From the NCBI GenBank assembly GCA_027627225.1, contig CM051028.1, forward strand, positions 27,332,912-27,396,911: a DNA stretch of 64,000 nucleotides, written 5' to 3'. This document shows positions 12,601-22,200 of this stretch, in pieces. The notes under the pieces were generated by a model. That model was given only the letters and a program-made list of their open reading frames with translations, did not search any database and had not been told where the DNA came from. The stretch's first letter is position 1; each line of letters opens with the position of its first letter. The translations under genes were made by a program, and so were the position numbers. The DNA comes from Congeria kusceri. Taxonomy: Eukaryota > Mollusca > Bivalvia > Myida > Dreissenidae.

Positions 12601-15600
12601 GAGTAGGCATAGGCCACCTCCATGAAAACTCGGTGTTCTGAAAGCAAGCAATAAAGAGTGAAATACATGTCAGTGGTTTTTTTATGGCCAATTTGGGGCC
12701 GAAATACGGCCCCATTGCCCGCCTGAAGGGCCCCGCCACCTTTCCCCCAAAGATGAAAAAAAAACACTGCATGTACAGTTGAACCTTGCTATTAGAAGTC
12801 ACTGGGACGGGAAAACTAGTTCAAAATAATGTTAATTCCAAACTATTATTTTGATATTTTCTTTAGACCCAATGAGAATTTAATTCACAAGCTTGTAATA
12901 CAATACAACTTAAATATCTCTAACTTAGCTATATTACAAACCTACCCTACACATTAGTAAATTTTCATCTTCTGACACTCCTACTAAAGATAATGCAAAG
13001 ATATTGCATAGCATGATACTAATAAAATTTATATACTTTTCATAATCTTAAAATAGACATTTCATAGCAGGTATACTATTACATGCTTACCAAAGGTCCC
13101 TATAGCCTTCATATATCCCACCACCACATCCTGCTTCCCTCGGAATTGACCTAACTGCGTCTCCATCTCTGCCTTGGTTTGTAGAATGGGAACCTCTCGC
13201 AGCAGAACCAGTCTATACAATATAAAGCAATATGAGATTCTCTACCATAGACCAGTCTATATAACCCAAAGCTATATGAGATTCCGTACAATATACCAGT
13301 CTACAAAACAGAAAGCAATATGTGATACTATACCATACACCAGTCAATAAAACAGAAAGCAATATGAGATTCTCTATCATACACCAGTCTATAGAACAGA
13401 AAGCAATATGAGATTCTCTACCATACACCAGTCAACAAAACAGAAAGCAATATGAGATACTATACCATACACCAGTAAATAAAACAGAAAGCAATATGAG
13501 ATTCTCTACCATACACCAGTTTACAAAACCCAAAGCTATATGAGATTCGCTACCATACACCAGTCTATAAAACAGAAAACAATATGAGATTCTCTACCAT
13601 ACACCAGTCTATAAAACGGAAAGCAATATGAAATTCTCTACCATACACCAGTCTATAAAACAGAACGCAATATGAAATTCTCTACCATACACCAGTCTAT
13701 AAAACAGAACGCAATATATAAAATTTTGTACCATACAACAGTCTATAAAACAGAAAGCAATATGAAATTCTCTACTAGACACCAGTTTTCTGAACATATA
13801 ACACTATGAGATTCTCTACCATACATCAGTTTATGGAACAGAAAACAATATGAAAGTACACAATGTTAAGAAATTTCCTTCGAACAGAAAACAATAAGAA
13901 ATTATCTACCTTATACCAAGCATAAAGCAACATACATGTAACTCCAAGTGAAATACTCTACCATACAAAACAGAAAGCAATAAGATAATATTTTCCATGA
14001 CAATACAATAGTGAACAATGAAAAAAAACTACAAAAATACAATCACATATCAATAATCCAGAACCTGGCATATTTTAAGCGAAAAACAAAACAAACACTA
14101 GGAAGGTCTTAATGACATATTGATATAATTTGTGTTATTTCATGACATATTGATATAATTCGTGTTATTTCACAAATTATGCACATAAATTCTTACTGTA
14201 GAATGTTGGAGAGGATTGAATTCACATCAAACATTGTTTCTAACTCCAGTGCCAACAGTGGGTTTTGTTTCCTGTAAAAGGAGAGATTTTCATTTTGCTA
14301 TTACATGTGATTCAAATGTATTTGAACCCACTTACATAATAAATACATGTGTACATTTGAGTTAATATTCTTCTATGGCAGCAAAAATATGGCAAAAATT
14401 GTATTATTTGAATATATTGGAAGACATTTATTGAGAATGACAGTTAAGAAAATGTCATTGAACAGATCAGTAGATACCATGTACACGTATATAGATTAAC
14501 ATAACACACATTTGTATTTCATGTGTTTCTTTATGAAAATCAACATGTCTGCTTAATCCAGGAACATTTAATCCCATTTATAAATATGTAACAATAATAT
14601 AATGGCTAGATATAAATGAGGGGCGTTGTGGTAAAACCGGCCTTAATGCATGTGCGTAAAGTGTCGTCCCGGATTAGCCTGTGCAATCCACACAGGCTAA
14701 TCCGGTAGGGCACTTTCCGCCTACAGTGAATTTATTTTTAGAAGAGACTTCATTGAAACAGAAAATATCATAAAAGCGGAAAGTGCCGTCCTGGATTAGC
14801 CTGTGCGAACTGCACAGGCTAATCCAGGACGACACTTTAAGCACATGCATTAAGCCGGGTTTTCCCACGACGCGCCCCAAATAGTTTCTTTAGTGAAGCA
14901 TAATGGATTGTATTAATGTATTGATTCAGTGACAACATATTGCCACAACAGAAATTGTATGGAAAAGCACACACTGTAGCAGAAACCAATATATTGGAAC
15001 ATTGTTGTCCTACCACCCCTATAAACTTGTGTTTTTAGGTTCATTTACGTCTTCATCTTCGCCCTTAACCACCAGCCCAAAGACCCAGGCTAGTGCTTTT
15101 ACCTTGGGACTATTGGACATTTGTAGACTCTAGCCTGATAAAGCTAGTGTTTACTAGCCCACTCGGGCTAATGTTGTTTTTTTCAGCAAATTATCATGAC
15201 ACAATGTTAGGAACAATTATGGTCAAAGTAATTAATTATTAGTACAAATAAATTAATAACCATTAAAGTCTACCTCGGGTGCATTGTGATAAAAGTTTAC
15301 CAAATTAAGATATTTCCTTTACATCACCAACATTTCAAGAATAATCTGTTACTTGAATTTGATTACTATCAAAATCAACGTAATTCAGTGTATTTTATTG
15401 CATTTTCATAATGCTTTTTTCAAGCCTTTGGGCTATTAAACAGTTTTTGGGCTAGTGATTTAACTAAGGAACTAGCCTGAATGGGCTAGTCTTCTGGACA
15501 AAATAAGACAAAGACTGTTTAAAGCATAAAAAATTGTGATTTTTTTTGTAATTTTTTTATTTTGGTAAATCATAATACAATGGACATTTTATGATCTAAA

Positions 15601-17818
15601 AATATTCTTTTTTATTTTTCACTACAAAATACCTGTATGTCTGCACACTATTTTCTGTTCCAGGTTTCTTACAGTCAGTTACACCTTTGTTTTCATCATC
15701 AGTACAATTACACTGAAACAAAGCAATAAGAACTTTACAACAGTATAACAGTAAGCGCTACTCATGTACTGGAATGTGTGTACAGTTAAGTTGTTGTTTT
15801 TTTCTATTTTTGTGGATTTAGTCCATATACAAATGCTCGAAAAATGTTCGAGTAGAACAGTAATAAAAGAATATAAACTTCATCAGGAAACCATGTTTTT
15901 AGGGAATTTAAGTCAAATAAAGGGCCATAACTCTGTCAAAATTTAGTGGTTTGTAACCAAAGTCGCACTTGACCCGTATTTTATGACGCTACACATGTAT
16001 ACCAAGCCATTCTTGACTTCACGTCCGGAAATCATGTTTCTAGGAAAATTTTAAGTCTGAAAGAGGCCATAACTGTCAAAATTTAGTGGTTTATAACCAA
16101 CATCGAACTTGACCTGTATTCTTTGATATTACACAAGTGTACCAAGAATTATTTGAAAATGTCAAGCCTTTCTTGAGTTATCATCCGGAAACCATGTTTT
16201 TAGGGAATTTTAAGTCGAAAAAGGGCCATAACTCTGTCAAAATTTAGTGGTTTGTATCCAACATCGAACTTGACCTGTATTCTATGATGTTACACGTGTA
16301 CAAAACATTTGAATATATCAAGCCTTTATTGAGTTATCATCCAGAAACCGAAAGCTAACAGACTGACAAGCTCACTACTATATACCCCCCCCCCAAACTT
16401 TGTTTGTGTGGGTATAATGAAGTAAATAGTATAAAACAAAATAAAATACAATGGCTTACCAGTCCTATTTTCACTTTATATAAATCTAGGTAATCCGCTG
16501 CTTTGTACAGTTCATCGAAGAAGAACTTCAAAAATTTCACATCTAAAACAAAAAAGAAGAAAATGTAGGGACTGCATAATTATGCATTACGCACAGTAGA
16601 TTTTATGCCTTTTTTCATACCTTTTTGGAAAAAGTACCTACATGTGGCTGTGATTGGGATACATTACAATGCTTTAAATAAATATCACATAATACCATAA
16701 AGCTGAATCAACTAAGTATGGTTAATGGTTTCTAGTTGTGAATATTTATTTGTTTCTAAAGTTAATGGTTTTGAAATGCTATGTTTAATTTTCAACAAGT
16801 AAGTGGGCATTTGTGTGGGATATATGAAAAAAAAATCAAGTATATGTTGGGAATGGGTCAGATATTCTGATTTGTGAGTATAGTAGAAAATTATTAGCCC
16901 GGATCCAGTCAATATCTTAACTTGTGCTCACGGGACTCTTATTAAGGGCTTAAGCTGTTAATTAAGTTATTAGAACAGTGTTTTTTAGGCCAATTTGCTT
17001 TTCTACAAAAACGATTCCCCTTGTGGCGTAAAATTCAATGTTTGAAGGGCCCCGCCATCTTTCCCCCAAACGAAAAAAAAACACTGTAGAAATTAGCCTA
17101 TTGCTGCAAAATTATTTGCTGACAGATATTTAAATAGCAAAAATGTTTCTTCAATATTAAATAAATGTTTGTCGTAAGAATAGTTGTAATATCGCAAAGG
17201 ACGATTTAAGCCTTTTGTGGCACGCTTATTACAAAACAAAATGCATGAGCAAAGTTTAATTGTGTACATGTGTTCTCTGTCTTGGAAAAGGGTTGAGAGC
17301 ACTTTAGCATTCAATACTAGCAGGACATTTTATTTTGTACATTTGCTCACTATCTTATAAAAGGGTTGAGAGCACTTTAGCAAGTATTAGCAGGACGTTT
17401 AGTATTGTGTTACACCGGGGCATCATTATTTTAATCATATTATCCTAAAAAAGTACTTTTTGAGAAGGAAATTTGACAAACTGTTTTAACAAGTTTGAGC
17501 AATCAGCGATACCCAATCAGTGATACCCAGTGATACCCAATCAGTGATACCCAATCAGTGATACCCAATCAGTGATACCCAATGTTTCAGGAATCACACC
17601 ACTATAGATTAGTCTTAATGGGTAATCTAGAATTATAAAAATTTCAACATTTACACACCTTTCTTGTAAAAGTAGACCATCCTGACATTATTGTCCGATA
17701 TGAATTCCTCCAGCTGCTGATTTCCCTTCAGAGGTGTGAACTTGTCAGTTTGCACATCGAGACTGGAGATCAATGGTATCATCAACACGCAAAACAAAAG
17801 TGTACTTCGTTCAATCAT
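490..17818 (-). CDS. TXNDC16: TXNDC16 / ERp90 orthologue, 16 coding exons, 3' end off window
   Basis: Coding exons (minus order): 17818-17659, 16542-16460, 15712-15633, 14271-14197, 13212-13091, 12637-12547, 12273-12114, 9930-9773, 9272-9197, 7551-7347, 5543-5394, 4960-4732, 4187-4042, 3312-3228, 1907-1766, 653-490. All have AG/GT borders, and the phases join without a stop for about 708 residues (human protein ~825), so roughly the last 100+ residues are missing at the left edge. It starts with a signal peptide. Conserved blocks match vertebrate TXNDC16 as I recall it: EHRVFMEVAYAYSDKLKFIV, an acidic MDEEEGDYS linker, VNCYDWTDVC with a cis-Pro-like IYPCLRVYRK, and NMVVLFTDGT. The family is an ER-luminal set of thioredoxin folds; mammalian ERp90 binds the oxidoreductase ERFAD. 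The thioredoxin position here reads FYLPFDAV, with no CXXC, so it is a binding rather than a redox-active domain (inference from family). The last donor could also be two bases earlier (492). Confidence 0.92.
1302..1766. repeat. 52-bp minisatellite abutting TXNDC16 exon 15 donor
   Basis: About nine tandem units of 48-52 bp share the core GGCAATACTTTGCAATGAC followed by AAAAGTCTAATTGCAATACA and GACACCTACCAG. On the minus strand each intact unit contains CTG|GTAGGTGTCTG, the same string as the real donor of exon 15 at 1766/1765. The array ends exactly at that exon. Two leftmost units have CCTCCCAG, which destroys the GT. Confidence 0.95.
2160..2488 (-). repeat. Bivalve-type repeat with terminal GAGCAC hairpin
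   Basis: The right end reads AGCTCACCGAGCACTTCGTG and continues into CTCAGTTGAGCTAAAA. It contains the perfect stem GAGCAC-TTC-GTGCTC flanked by AGCTCA/TGAGCT. This matches the start, on the minus strand, of a repeat widespread in molluscs. The left end is not sharply defined; a 'GGTCATACACAAACTGTG' phrase occurs twice (near 2172 and 2329). Confidence 0.6.
2838..2942. repeat. ~25-bp tandem array (GATCGATTGCAATTTCAACC)
   Basis: Four to five imperfect copies of a GA(T)CGATTGCAATTTCAACC unit lie in a TXNDC16 intron. The short ORFs across it on both strands are by-products of the repeat. Confidence 0.85.
3595..3900. repeat. Intronic palindromic/direct repeat segment
   Basis: TTTTCACTGTTTTAAGAGTG occurs twice in direct order (near 3595 and 3640). 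It is interleaved with ACTCT...AGAGT inverted pairs that can form hairpins. Further on, TAGAATATCGATTTT and AAAATCGCTATTCTA (about 3780 and 3848) are inverted. It is probably a degenerate MITE. Confidence 0.55.
4197..4280. repeat. Tandem duplication of ~39 bp
   Basis: The block GAGGAAAACAATTATATGAG plus CCTATTTTGAAAAATCTGT is present twice in a row, starting about 12 bp upstream (minus sense) of the TXNDC16 exon 13 acceptor. It does not include the acceptor itself. Confidence 0.85.
4732..4960 (-). CDS. TXNDC16: TXNDC16 exon 12, thioredoxin-fold core
   Basis: This is the most diagnostic exon of the gene. It encodes LKVARVNCYDWTDVC, then IVIYPCLRVYRKN and WDYQGPQDVQAMFATMK. That is the thioredoxin beta3-alpha3-beta4 layout: the 'VNC..D/WxxVC' strand-turn and a Pro after the hydrophobic strand, as in PDI-family domains. 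It aligns with human TXNDC16 'INCADWSDVC...FPIIKMYKKG' as remembered. The exon is noticeably GC-richer than its introns. The acceptor is ATTTTCAG and the donor CT|GTAAGA. Confidence 0.92.
5890..6101. mobile_element. Palindromic MITE copy 1 (degenerate)
   Basis: A diverged copy of the window's main palindromic element (see the entry at 44014). It keeps the GGGAAAACAGGGCTTTATGC arm, GGCACTTTCCGCCTACAG centre and GCATTAAGCCTGGTTTTC end. Internal hairpins are eroded and no target duplication is readable. Confidence 0.8.
6119..7237. mobile_element. hAT-type non-autonomous transposon, 8-bp TSD
   Basis: The element starts CAGTGTTCGACCTTAACG and ends GTTAAGGTCAAACCCTG, giving terminal inverted repeats CAGKGTTYGACCTTAAC. 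The flanking octamer AAAGTTAG at 6111-6118 is repeated exactly at 7238-7245. An 8-bp duplication and CAG...CTG ends are hallmarks of the hAT superfamily. Length is 1,119 bp. Inside I see no recognisable transposase; a 104-codon minus ORF (6131-6445) is unassigned. It lies in a TXNDC16 intron. Confidence 0.9.
7347..7551 (-). CDS. TXNDC16: TXNDC16 exon 10, acidic linker
   Basis: The exon starts phase 0 with ADLTYMGGEITTDNVASFLD and ends with an acidic stretch (MDEEEGDYS...YDTDFEN). It corresponds to the acidic hinge between the middle and C-terminal thioredoxin-like domains of the vertebrate protein (EEIQEDEDND-type). Sequence is poorly conserved here, but the position, charge and phases fit. 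Confidence 0.8.
7940..8010. repeat. Repeat carrying paired TGACGTCA sites (copy A)
   Basis: ACATAAAATGACGTCATGAA is followed 23 bp on by a second TGACGTCA (7977-7984 and 8000-8007). The same arrangement, with similar flanks, recurs at 63660-63705, so this is a dispersed repeat rather than a local enhancer. Confidence 0.7.
8108..8248. repeat. 36-bp tandem array, 4 units
   Basis: The unit GTAGTACATGCCCAGTAATG + GTACATGTATGCAAAG is repeated four times; one unit lacks the GTAGTACAT part. It lies in a TXNDC16 intron, and overlapping short minus ORFs are artefacts of it. Confidence 0.9.
8435..8629. mobile_element. Palindromic MITE copy 2
   Basis: GAGGCATGTCATGGGAAACC ... CACGAAATGCCT with the GCTTTTATGGTATTTTCTGT centre. 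The inner hairpins are largely lost. ATAT precedes it and AATAT follows. Confidence 0.85.
8872..9015. repeat. Long inverted repeat (hairpin), ~50-bp arms
   Basis: GATCTGACACTCGTCATTTC at the left is mirrored by an arm ending GTGTCAGATC at the right. Other paired segments are CATACCATAT/ATATGGTATG and TTAGTAAGC/GCTTACTAA. It is a foldback element in a TXNDC16 intron; just before it lies a perfect TGACGTCA (8778-8785). Confidence 0.8.
10261..10517. mobile_element. Palindromic MITE copy 3, TSD ATTT
   Basis: A full copy whose ends (GTGGTGTGGCATGGGAAAAA and ACGACGTGCCTC) are flanked by ATTT at 10257-10260 and 10518-10521. Both arms keep an inner hairpin (AGCCTGTGCAGTCCGCACAG then GCT). Confidence 0.9.
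10756..10997. mobile_element. Palindromic MITE copy 4
   Basis: GAGGCTTGTCGTGGGAAAAA ... CGTGACACGCCTC. Flanks are TAAT and AAAT, one mismatch from a 4-bp duplication. The left inner hairpin is truncated. Confidence 0.88.
11353..11509. mobile_element. Short palindromic MITE
   Basis: The left arm GAAATAATTGACGGGTAACT ... GTTCCGAT and right arm ATCGGAACG ... AACGGGTAATTATTTC analogue are inverted over nearly 60 bp. Each arm also contains GGTTATT...AATAACC, giving nested hairpins. No clear target duplication. Confidence 0.8.
12671..12769. mobile_element. CAGTG/CACTG MITE copy 1, TSD CATGT
   Basis: It begins CAGTGGTTTTTTTATGGCC and ends GAAAAAAAAACACTG. The flanking CATGT is at 12666-12670 and again at 12770-12774. 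The interior has the family signature GGGCCCCGCCACCTTTCCCC. It overlaps no exon (TXNDC16 exon 6 ends at 12637). Confidence 0.85.
13207..13840. repeat. 44-bp minisatellite that includes TXNDC16 exon 5 acceptor
   Basis: About 14 units of roughly 44 bp, consensus ACCAGTCTATAAAACAGAAA + GCAATATGAGATTCTCTACC + ATAC. On the minus strand the unit reads ...TGTTTTATAG|ACTGGT. The real exon 5 acceptor at 13213/13212 is TATTGTATAG|ACTGGT, so the first unit contains the exon edge and later units carry copies of it; some have lost the AG. Confidence 0.93.
14618..14878. mobile_element. Palindromic MITE copy 5, TSD AAAT
   Basis: GAGGGGCGTTGTGGTAAAAC ... CACGACGCGCCCC, flanked by AAAT at 14614-14617 and 14879-14882. 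Both nested hairpins are intact. Confidence 0.92.
15880..16435 (-). repeat. Tandem-core bivalve repeat (~150-bp units)
   Basis: Three units share GGGCCATAACTCTGTCAAAA, TTTAGTGGTTTGTA and CCATGTTTTTAGGGAATTT. The right end has ACTATATACCCCCCCCCC ... GTGTGGGTATA, a terminal hairpin. The same family is in the opposite orientation at 22316-23000. Confidence 0.8.
16976..17086. mobile_element. CAGTG/CACTG MITE copy 2, TSD TAGAA
   Basis: CAGTGTTTTTTAGGCCAATT ... CGAAAAAAAAACACTG with GGGCCCCGCCATCTTTCCCC inside. TAGAA at 16971-16975 recurs at 17087-17091. Confidence 0.85.
17497..17585. repeat. 14-bp tandem array (AATCAGTGATACCC)
   Basis: Six or so copies of AATCAGTGATACCC, one shortened, about 75 bp beyond TXNDC16 exon 1 in its first coding intron. 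Confidence 0.92.
17659..17818 (-). CDS. TXNDC16: TXNDC16 first coding exon with signal peptide
   Basis: The ATG at 17818-17816 opens MIERSTLLFCVLMIPLISSL, a short basic start followed by a hydrophobic core and small residues. This is a typical signal peptide and fits entry into the ER. Four bases upstream of the ATG is a good acceptor (TTTGTTTCAG, exon edge 17822), so at least one non-coding 5' exon must lie further right, towards the SPATA7 promoter. The exon ends in phase 1 at AAAG|GTGTGT. I could not place the upstream exon with certainty. Confidence 0.85.
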
Positions 17819-17829
17819 AGTGCTGAAAC

Positions 17830-19214
17830 AAATTGTAATGAAATAAACTTATAGGATTTTGTCTAGGAACATGTATGCTCTGTTCTGTAGATACAGTTCC
17901 TCTTAATAACACTATTAAATTGTACTTAAAATAGGTTTGACCATACTCTGTTTGAAAACATATTAAATATGAACAAACTATCTATCTTTAATTTTAAAAT
18001 ACAAAATCTGTAAAATCTCACTTTATAAACAAATGACAGCTCTCAGAACAAGTCAACCATAACGATATCCCATAAAAACAAGCGGCTTTAGATACCGTTT
18101 CTTGTCTTTGTTTGGGTTATGACGTCATCTAAGGCTTGTATATGCGCTAGTGTTCTTTCCAAACTTACAGAGCAATCTGTTTTAATCTCAATTTTAGTGA
18201 AATATTTTTCTGTTTAAGTTCGAAATATCGTGTAATATCGATGGAAAAGGGGGTCCTAGCACTGCTGTTAAATACATGAGCAGAATATGAAAGTAGCGCA
18301 TTAAAAGAGCGATTATTTTGCTGAGTTAACATGATTTTGTGGCTTGTGTTCACTGAAAGACGATATCTGCTTAAAAGCATACATTTCCGGATTGTAAGGA
18401 TACCGAACACGCTGTTATTCTAGAGTATCTTTAGCAGAAACGGTATCTAAGATAGAACGGTATCTAAAGAAATTTAAGAATAAGGGATAATCATTTTATG
18501 AACAACATCAATTCTGTTTAAAAAATATCTGCATGAACACACATGTTCCGGTTATATAAAGTTAAATATTCTGTCTGTGATGCCACCACAAGATACAGAG
18601 AAATATTAGTCTAACAATTTCAAAGGCAACATAATTAGCATAAAAAAACTTATTAGTGTTACAATATGTTTGGTGCCTTTTTTAAATTATACAACTAAAT
18701 TTAAAATGCAATTACAGTAAATAACTATATATAACATTACAAAATTACCCGCAAAAAAATTGTTCACTGTTGTTGTTTTTCATTGAGCGTTTCGTATGTT
18801 TTCGAACTGGTGTCTCAAATTACATCCGAAATAATTTGCCGTCCGGAAATATATCACACGTAACACCCTGCCTATGGGTTTGCAACACAATGCAAAGACG
18901 AGCTATAGCAAGAAATATATAAACACATATTTACATTGATTAAATACAGTGTTTACAAAATATTGTTGACAAAATACTTCTAATATCCGCAACACTGATT
19001 AATTTCATGGATTTGATGTTTACATCCGTGTCTCTCTGCCACGTGCACGAGAAACGAAACGTTATCGATACATTTCCGCCAAACGGTGTCAATCAGTTTA
19101 CGGAACTACACGATCATTGCCGAATATTGATCGTTAGTTGGTAGAAACCAAGATGGCGGACCATTCGGATTCCTGAACTTGAACATTTGAAAAAACACAT
19201 TTGTACTATTTGGA
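17830..19214. promoter_or_regulatory. Head-to-head intergenic region, probable divergent promoters
   Basis: The two genes' start codons face away from each other, 1.4 kb apart. The segment holds a perfect TGACGTCA (18120-18127), a small TIR element (18086-18469), and near the right end AAGATGGCGG (19150-19159), the YY1-type motif often found just downstream of start sites. Its own ATG (19153) opens a 7-codon upstream ORF ending TGA at 19176, before the SPATA7 ATG at 19215. The start sites themselves are inferred. A non-coding first exon of TXNDC16 should lie here. Confidence 0.55.
18086..18469. mobile_element. Small TIR element in the intergenic promoter region
   Basis: CTTTAGATACCGTT at 18086-18099 is exactly inverted at 18456-18469 (AACGGTATCTAAAG). 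A second AAACGGTATCTAA lies 20 bp inside the right end. No target duplication is obvious. Confidence 0.6.
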
Positions 19215-22200
19215 ATGGGAATCAGAGGTGATTATATGTCTTTCTGAAACAGAACTTTAAATGCAAGAGTGCCAATTTCAGTTGTAACTAAAAAATAAAA
19301 GAAAACTGTTATCATAAACACATTTGTATCTCTACATTAAGCAAGTCATATCTTGTTCAAAATCAGTATTTAGATTGACTTAGTTAATATAAAAGTGTCA
19401 AGTTGTTCAAGCATTTCTTTCACAGTTTAATAACTAAATTAAAATAGACTTTAAACTCTGTCTGCAGCTGTTAATTCCTAATGTCAATAATCATAATTGT
19501 CAGTTATGACCGTACTAGTTTTGGACATTGTTCAGTTTTTCACATGGCCCAAAATATCACTATTAGAACATAAAGTCATAAACCAACCTAGGGCATGATT
19601 GGATTTGCCATAAATCCTGTGTCAAGTCTGGTTAGGAAAAGACTTCTTGAGCTGTTAATAAAGGATATGATTTAATGGATAATGGTGTGTTAATTTATTC
19701 ATAAATATTTCCATTTATGATTGTTTCATTTGTTTACTCTGGTGAAGTAAACTTATTTTTTGGAAGTCATCCAAAAATAAAAATAATTGATAGAGGGCCA
19801 AATATGCACAACATACAAGCATATTTTAAATGATGAAATATTAAATGCAAACAGAATAATAAACATAGCATCCAAAATAAGCTTCCTGTATTGAAAGTTG
19901 TATTCGTTCTACTTAGATACAGACTATTCAAATAAAATGCATCCAAAAAAAAATAAAAATTGGCTACAAACAGAAGCCTATAATTATAGTTTCCCTTTCT
20001 GAAAATATTTTACAATGACCCAGTGAACAATTTCATGATAAATAATAATAATAATAAATTGACCAAAAAAAAATTCTCAATTCTTGAAAATGTACACATG
20101 AATTTTTTTTTTTGCATACCCGGAAGTAAATTACTGGTAGTTAGGACGTGTTCAAATTGTTCATGATTTACAGATATGAAAGATAACAAAATCAAAATCT
20201 TTTTTAATTAAGTCTTTACTTAATTGCAGGTGAAGGAATGAAGTCCACCACAACAATGCGAGGACAGCTTGGAGTCCGCAGTGGACGTAAGTGTTTACTT
20301 TTATTGACGACGATTTCCTTATTCCAGGACAGACATGCATGAATTCATTTCTCAACATATTTCTTTTTGAGCGACTAAATTGTGTTGCAGTTATTGGTGC
20401 ATTGACAGATCGCTTTTGAATTTATAACTTAGCCTACTCAAGTCAATATCTGACAACACTGTTTACAATATACAAATGAGATGTTTTTTGAAATTGTGTT
20501 TGTAATTTCAAGTTTACATTGACTTGTCACTTTTAACATCATGTTTTCAGCACTGGCTCCAACTTCTGCTAAACTGACGACGCAGTACTTGGTGTTGGAT
20601 CATATGAACAACCACTATTCTAAGATCTCCAGGGCTAAACGTAAGCAAAGTTATCTTCATACATCATGGACAAGTAATGTGGAACTTATTCACCTATCAA
20701 TATTTTCCCCCAGGTTGGGAACAGCGGGCATACCCAGGGGGAATTTGACTAATAATGATTGTATTTTTTGGGTTCTAATTCCCCACCCTAGAGCCAAGAA
20801 TTCAATGGGAGATGTCAATGTGAGATGCTTAATTGGCCAATATTACAGGGATCTAAAATCTAGACAAAGTCTATTTCCCGGGACCCGGTATCGTTCTGTG
20901 TGTCAAATGCCCGCTTGTCGGGAATTGCTTTCAGTCTAAAGTCCCGTATATGCTCTTCCCTCCCCCCTGGGGGGGGGGAATATTGAAAGGTGCATTAGAA
21001 TGATCATTTTCAGTATGAAAAGAGAATTCACTAATTTCAATGTTTCTTATTGGTTGTTCATTTCAACAGTTTGCTGCTGTAAGTACCTAGTTTCAGTATC
21101 TTAAGCTAATACAACCTTTTAACAAAGTTGGTTATAAATATGACAGGGTTAAGTGTTAAATTAATTTAGCTTTGTATGCATATTTAAAACAATATTTGTT
21201 AACAGCAGCATTGTCTTATAAAAAAAACGTTACCATCCCCTAGAATTGTCCGGTATTTTAAATTCCGAGTTTTTTGTCCATCAATTCATATGTTCTTTCT
21301 ACTTCAGCTGCTATTGATAATGGACCACCAAAATCTATGTCTACCAGTCAGAAAGGTCAGTTCATTGTGCTGCAAGCAATTGGAATAATAATTTACATTA
21401 TAAAACATTATTTTCTTGTCAGCAAATTTGTAAATTGCAAAACCATTTCTATTGATTTACTGGCACACTGAAGTAGTGAAAATAACTTGTGCAGGTATCC
21501 ACTAAACTCCTAAGTAAAAACAGTAAAAAAATACATTTTCTAAAAATTGGAAGATTCCATAAGTCAGTGGCTGTGCATGTGATAATTAACCAATGCTGAA
21601 CACAATGTTATATATGGGTACACATGGAATAAAGTTAAAGAAAAAATGATGATTTTAAAGTTAAGGATAAGATAAACTTGTTTCAATAAAATGTAAGATG
21701 TTTTTTTGAATCCTGTCATGGGTTTTTGAAAAATGGCCCATGACCTCTGTTATTTAGTATAGAAAATTCCCAATGTCAGGTCGATGTTTCAATTTCAGCT
21801 CGCGACCACAAGACCCGAGAACACATGACGAAGACTGGTGGGAAACCGTCTCCGATGAAAGCCACCTGCAGACCACAAACCACTACAGGGTACTACCAGG
21901 ACGACATCTACGATGAGAATCTATGGGTAATTAGTTTGTATTGGTGTGTATTATTAGCTGGACTGTTCACCGTATACATGTAGTTCAAGCTATTCTACTC
22001 ACCCGTTCGTCGTCGTCTGCGTAATGCTCTGGTTAACGTTTGCGTGCAACAAGTACATATCTCTGTAACTACTACAGATATTCAATTGAAATTTTACACA
22101 TGTCTTCTAAGAGATTATGTTAGGTCACTGACCAAGGCCCATTACTCTTTCCTGCAATTAAGCAGAATTATGCCCCTTTTGCATATCTCTGTAACTACTA

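Noticed and set aside
16976..17086. Transib/RAG-like element because of the 5-bp duplication
   Set aside because: The ends begin CAGTG rather than the CAC start expected for that group; hAT-like ends fit better.
20541..20939. 132-codon ORF
   Set aside because: It is SPATA7 exon 3 (20551-20640) read through its donor into a MITE with poly-C/poly-G TIRs.
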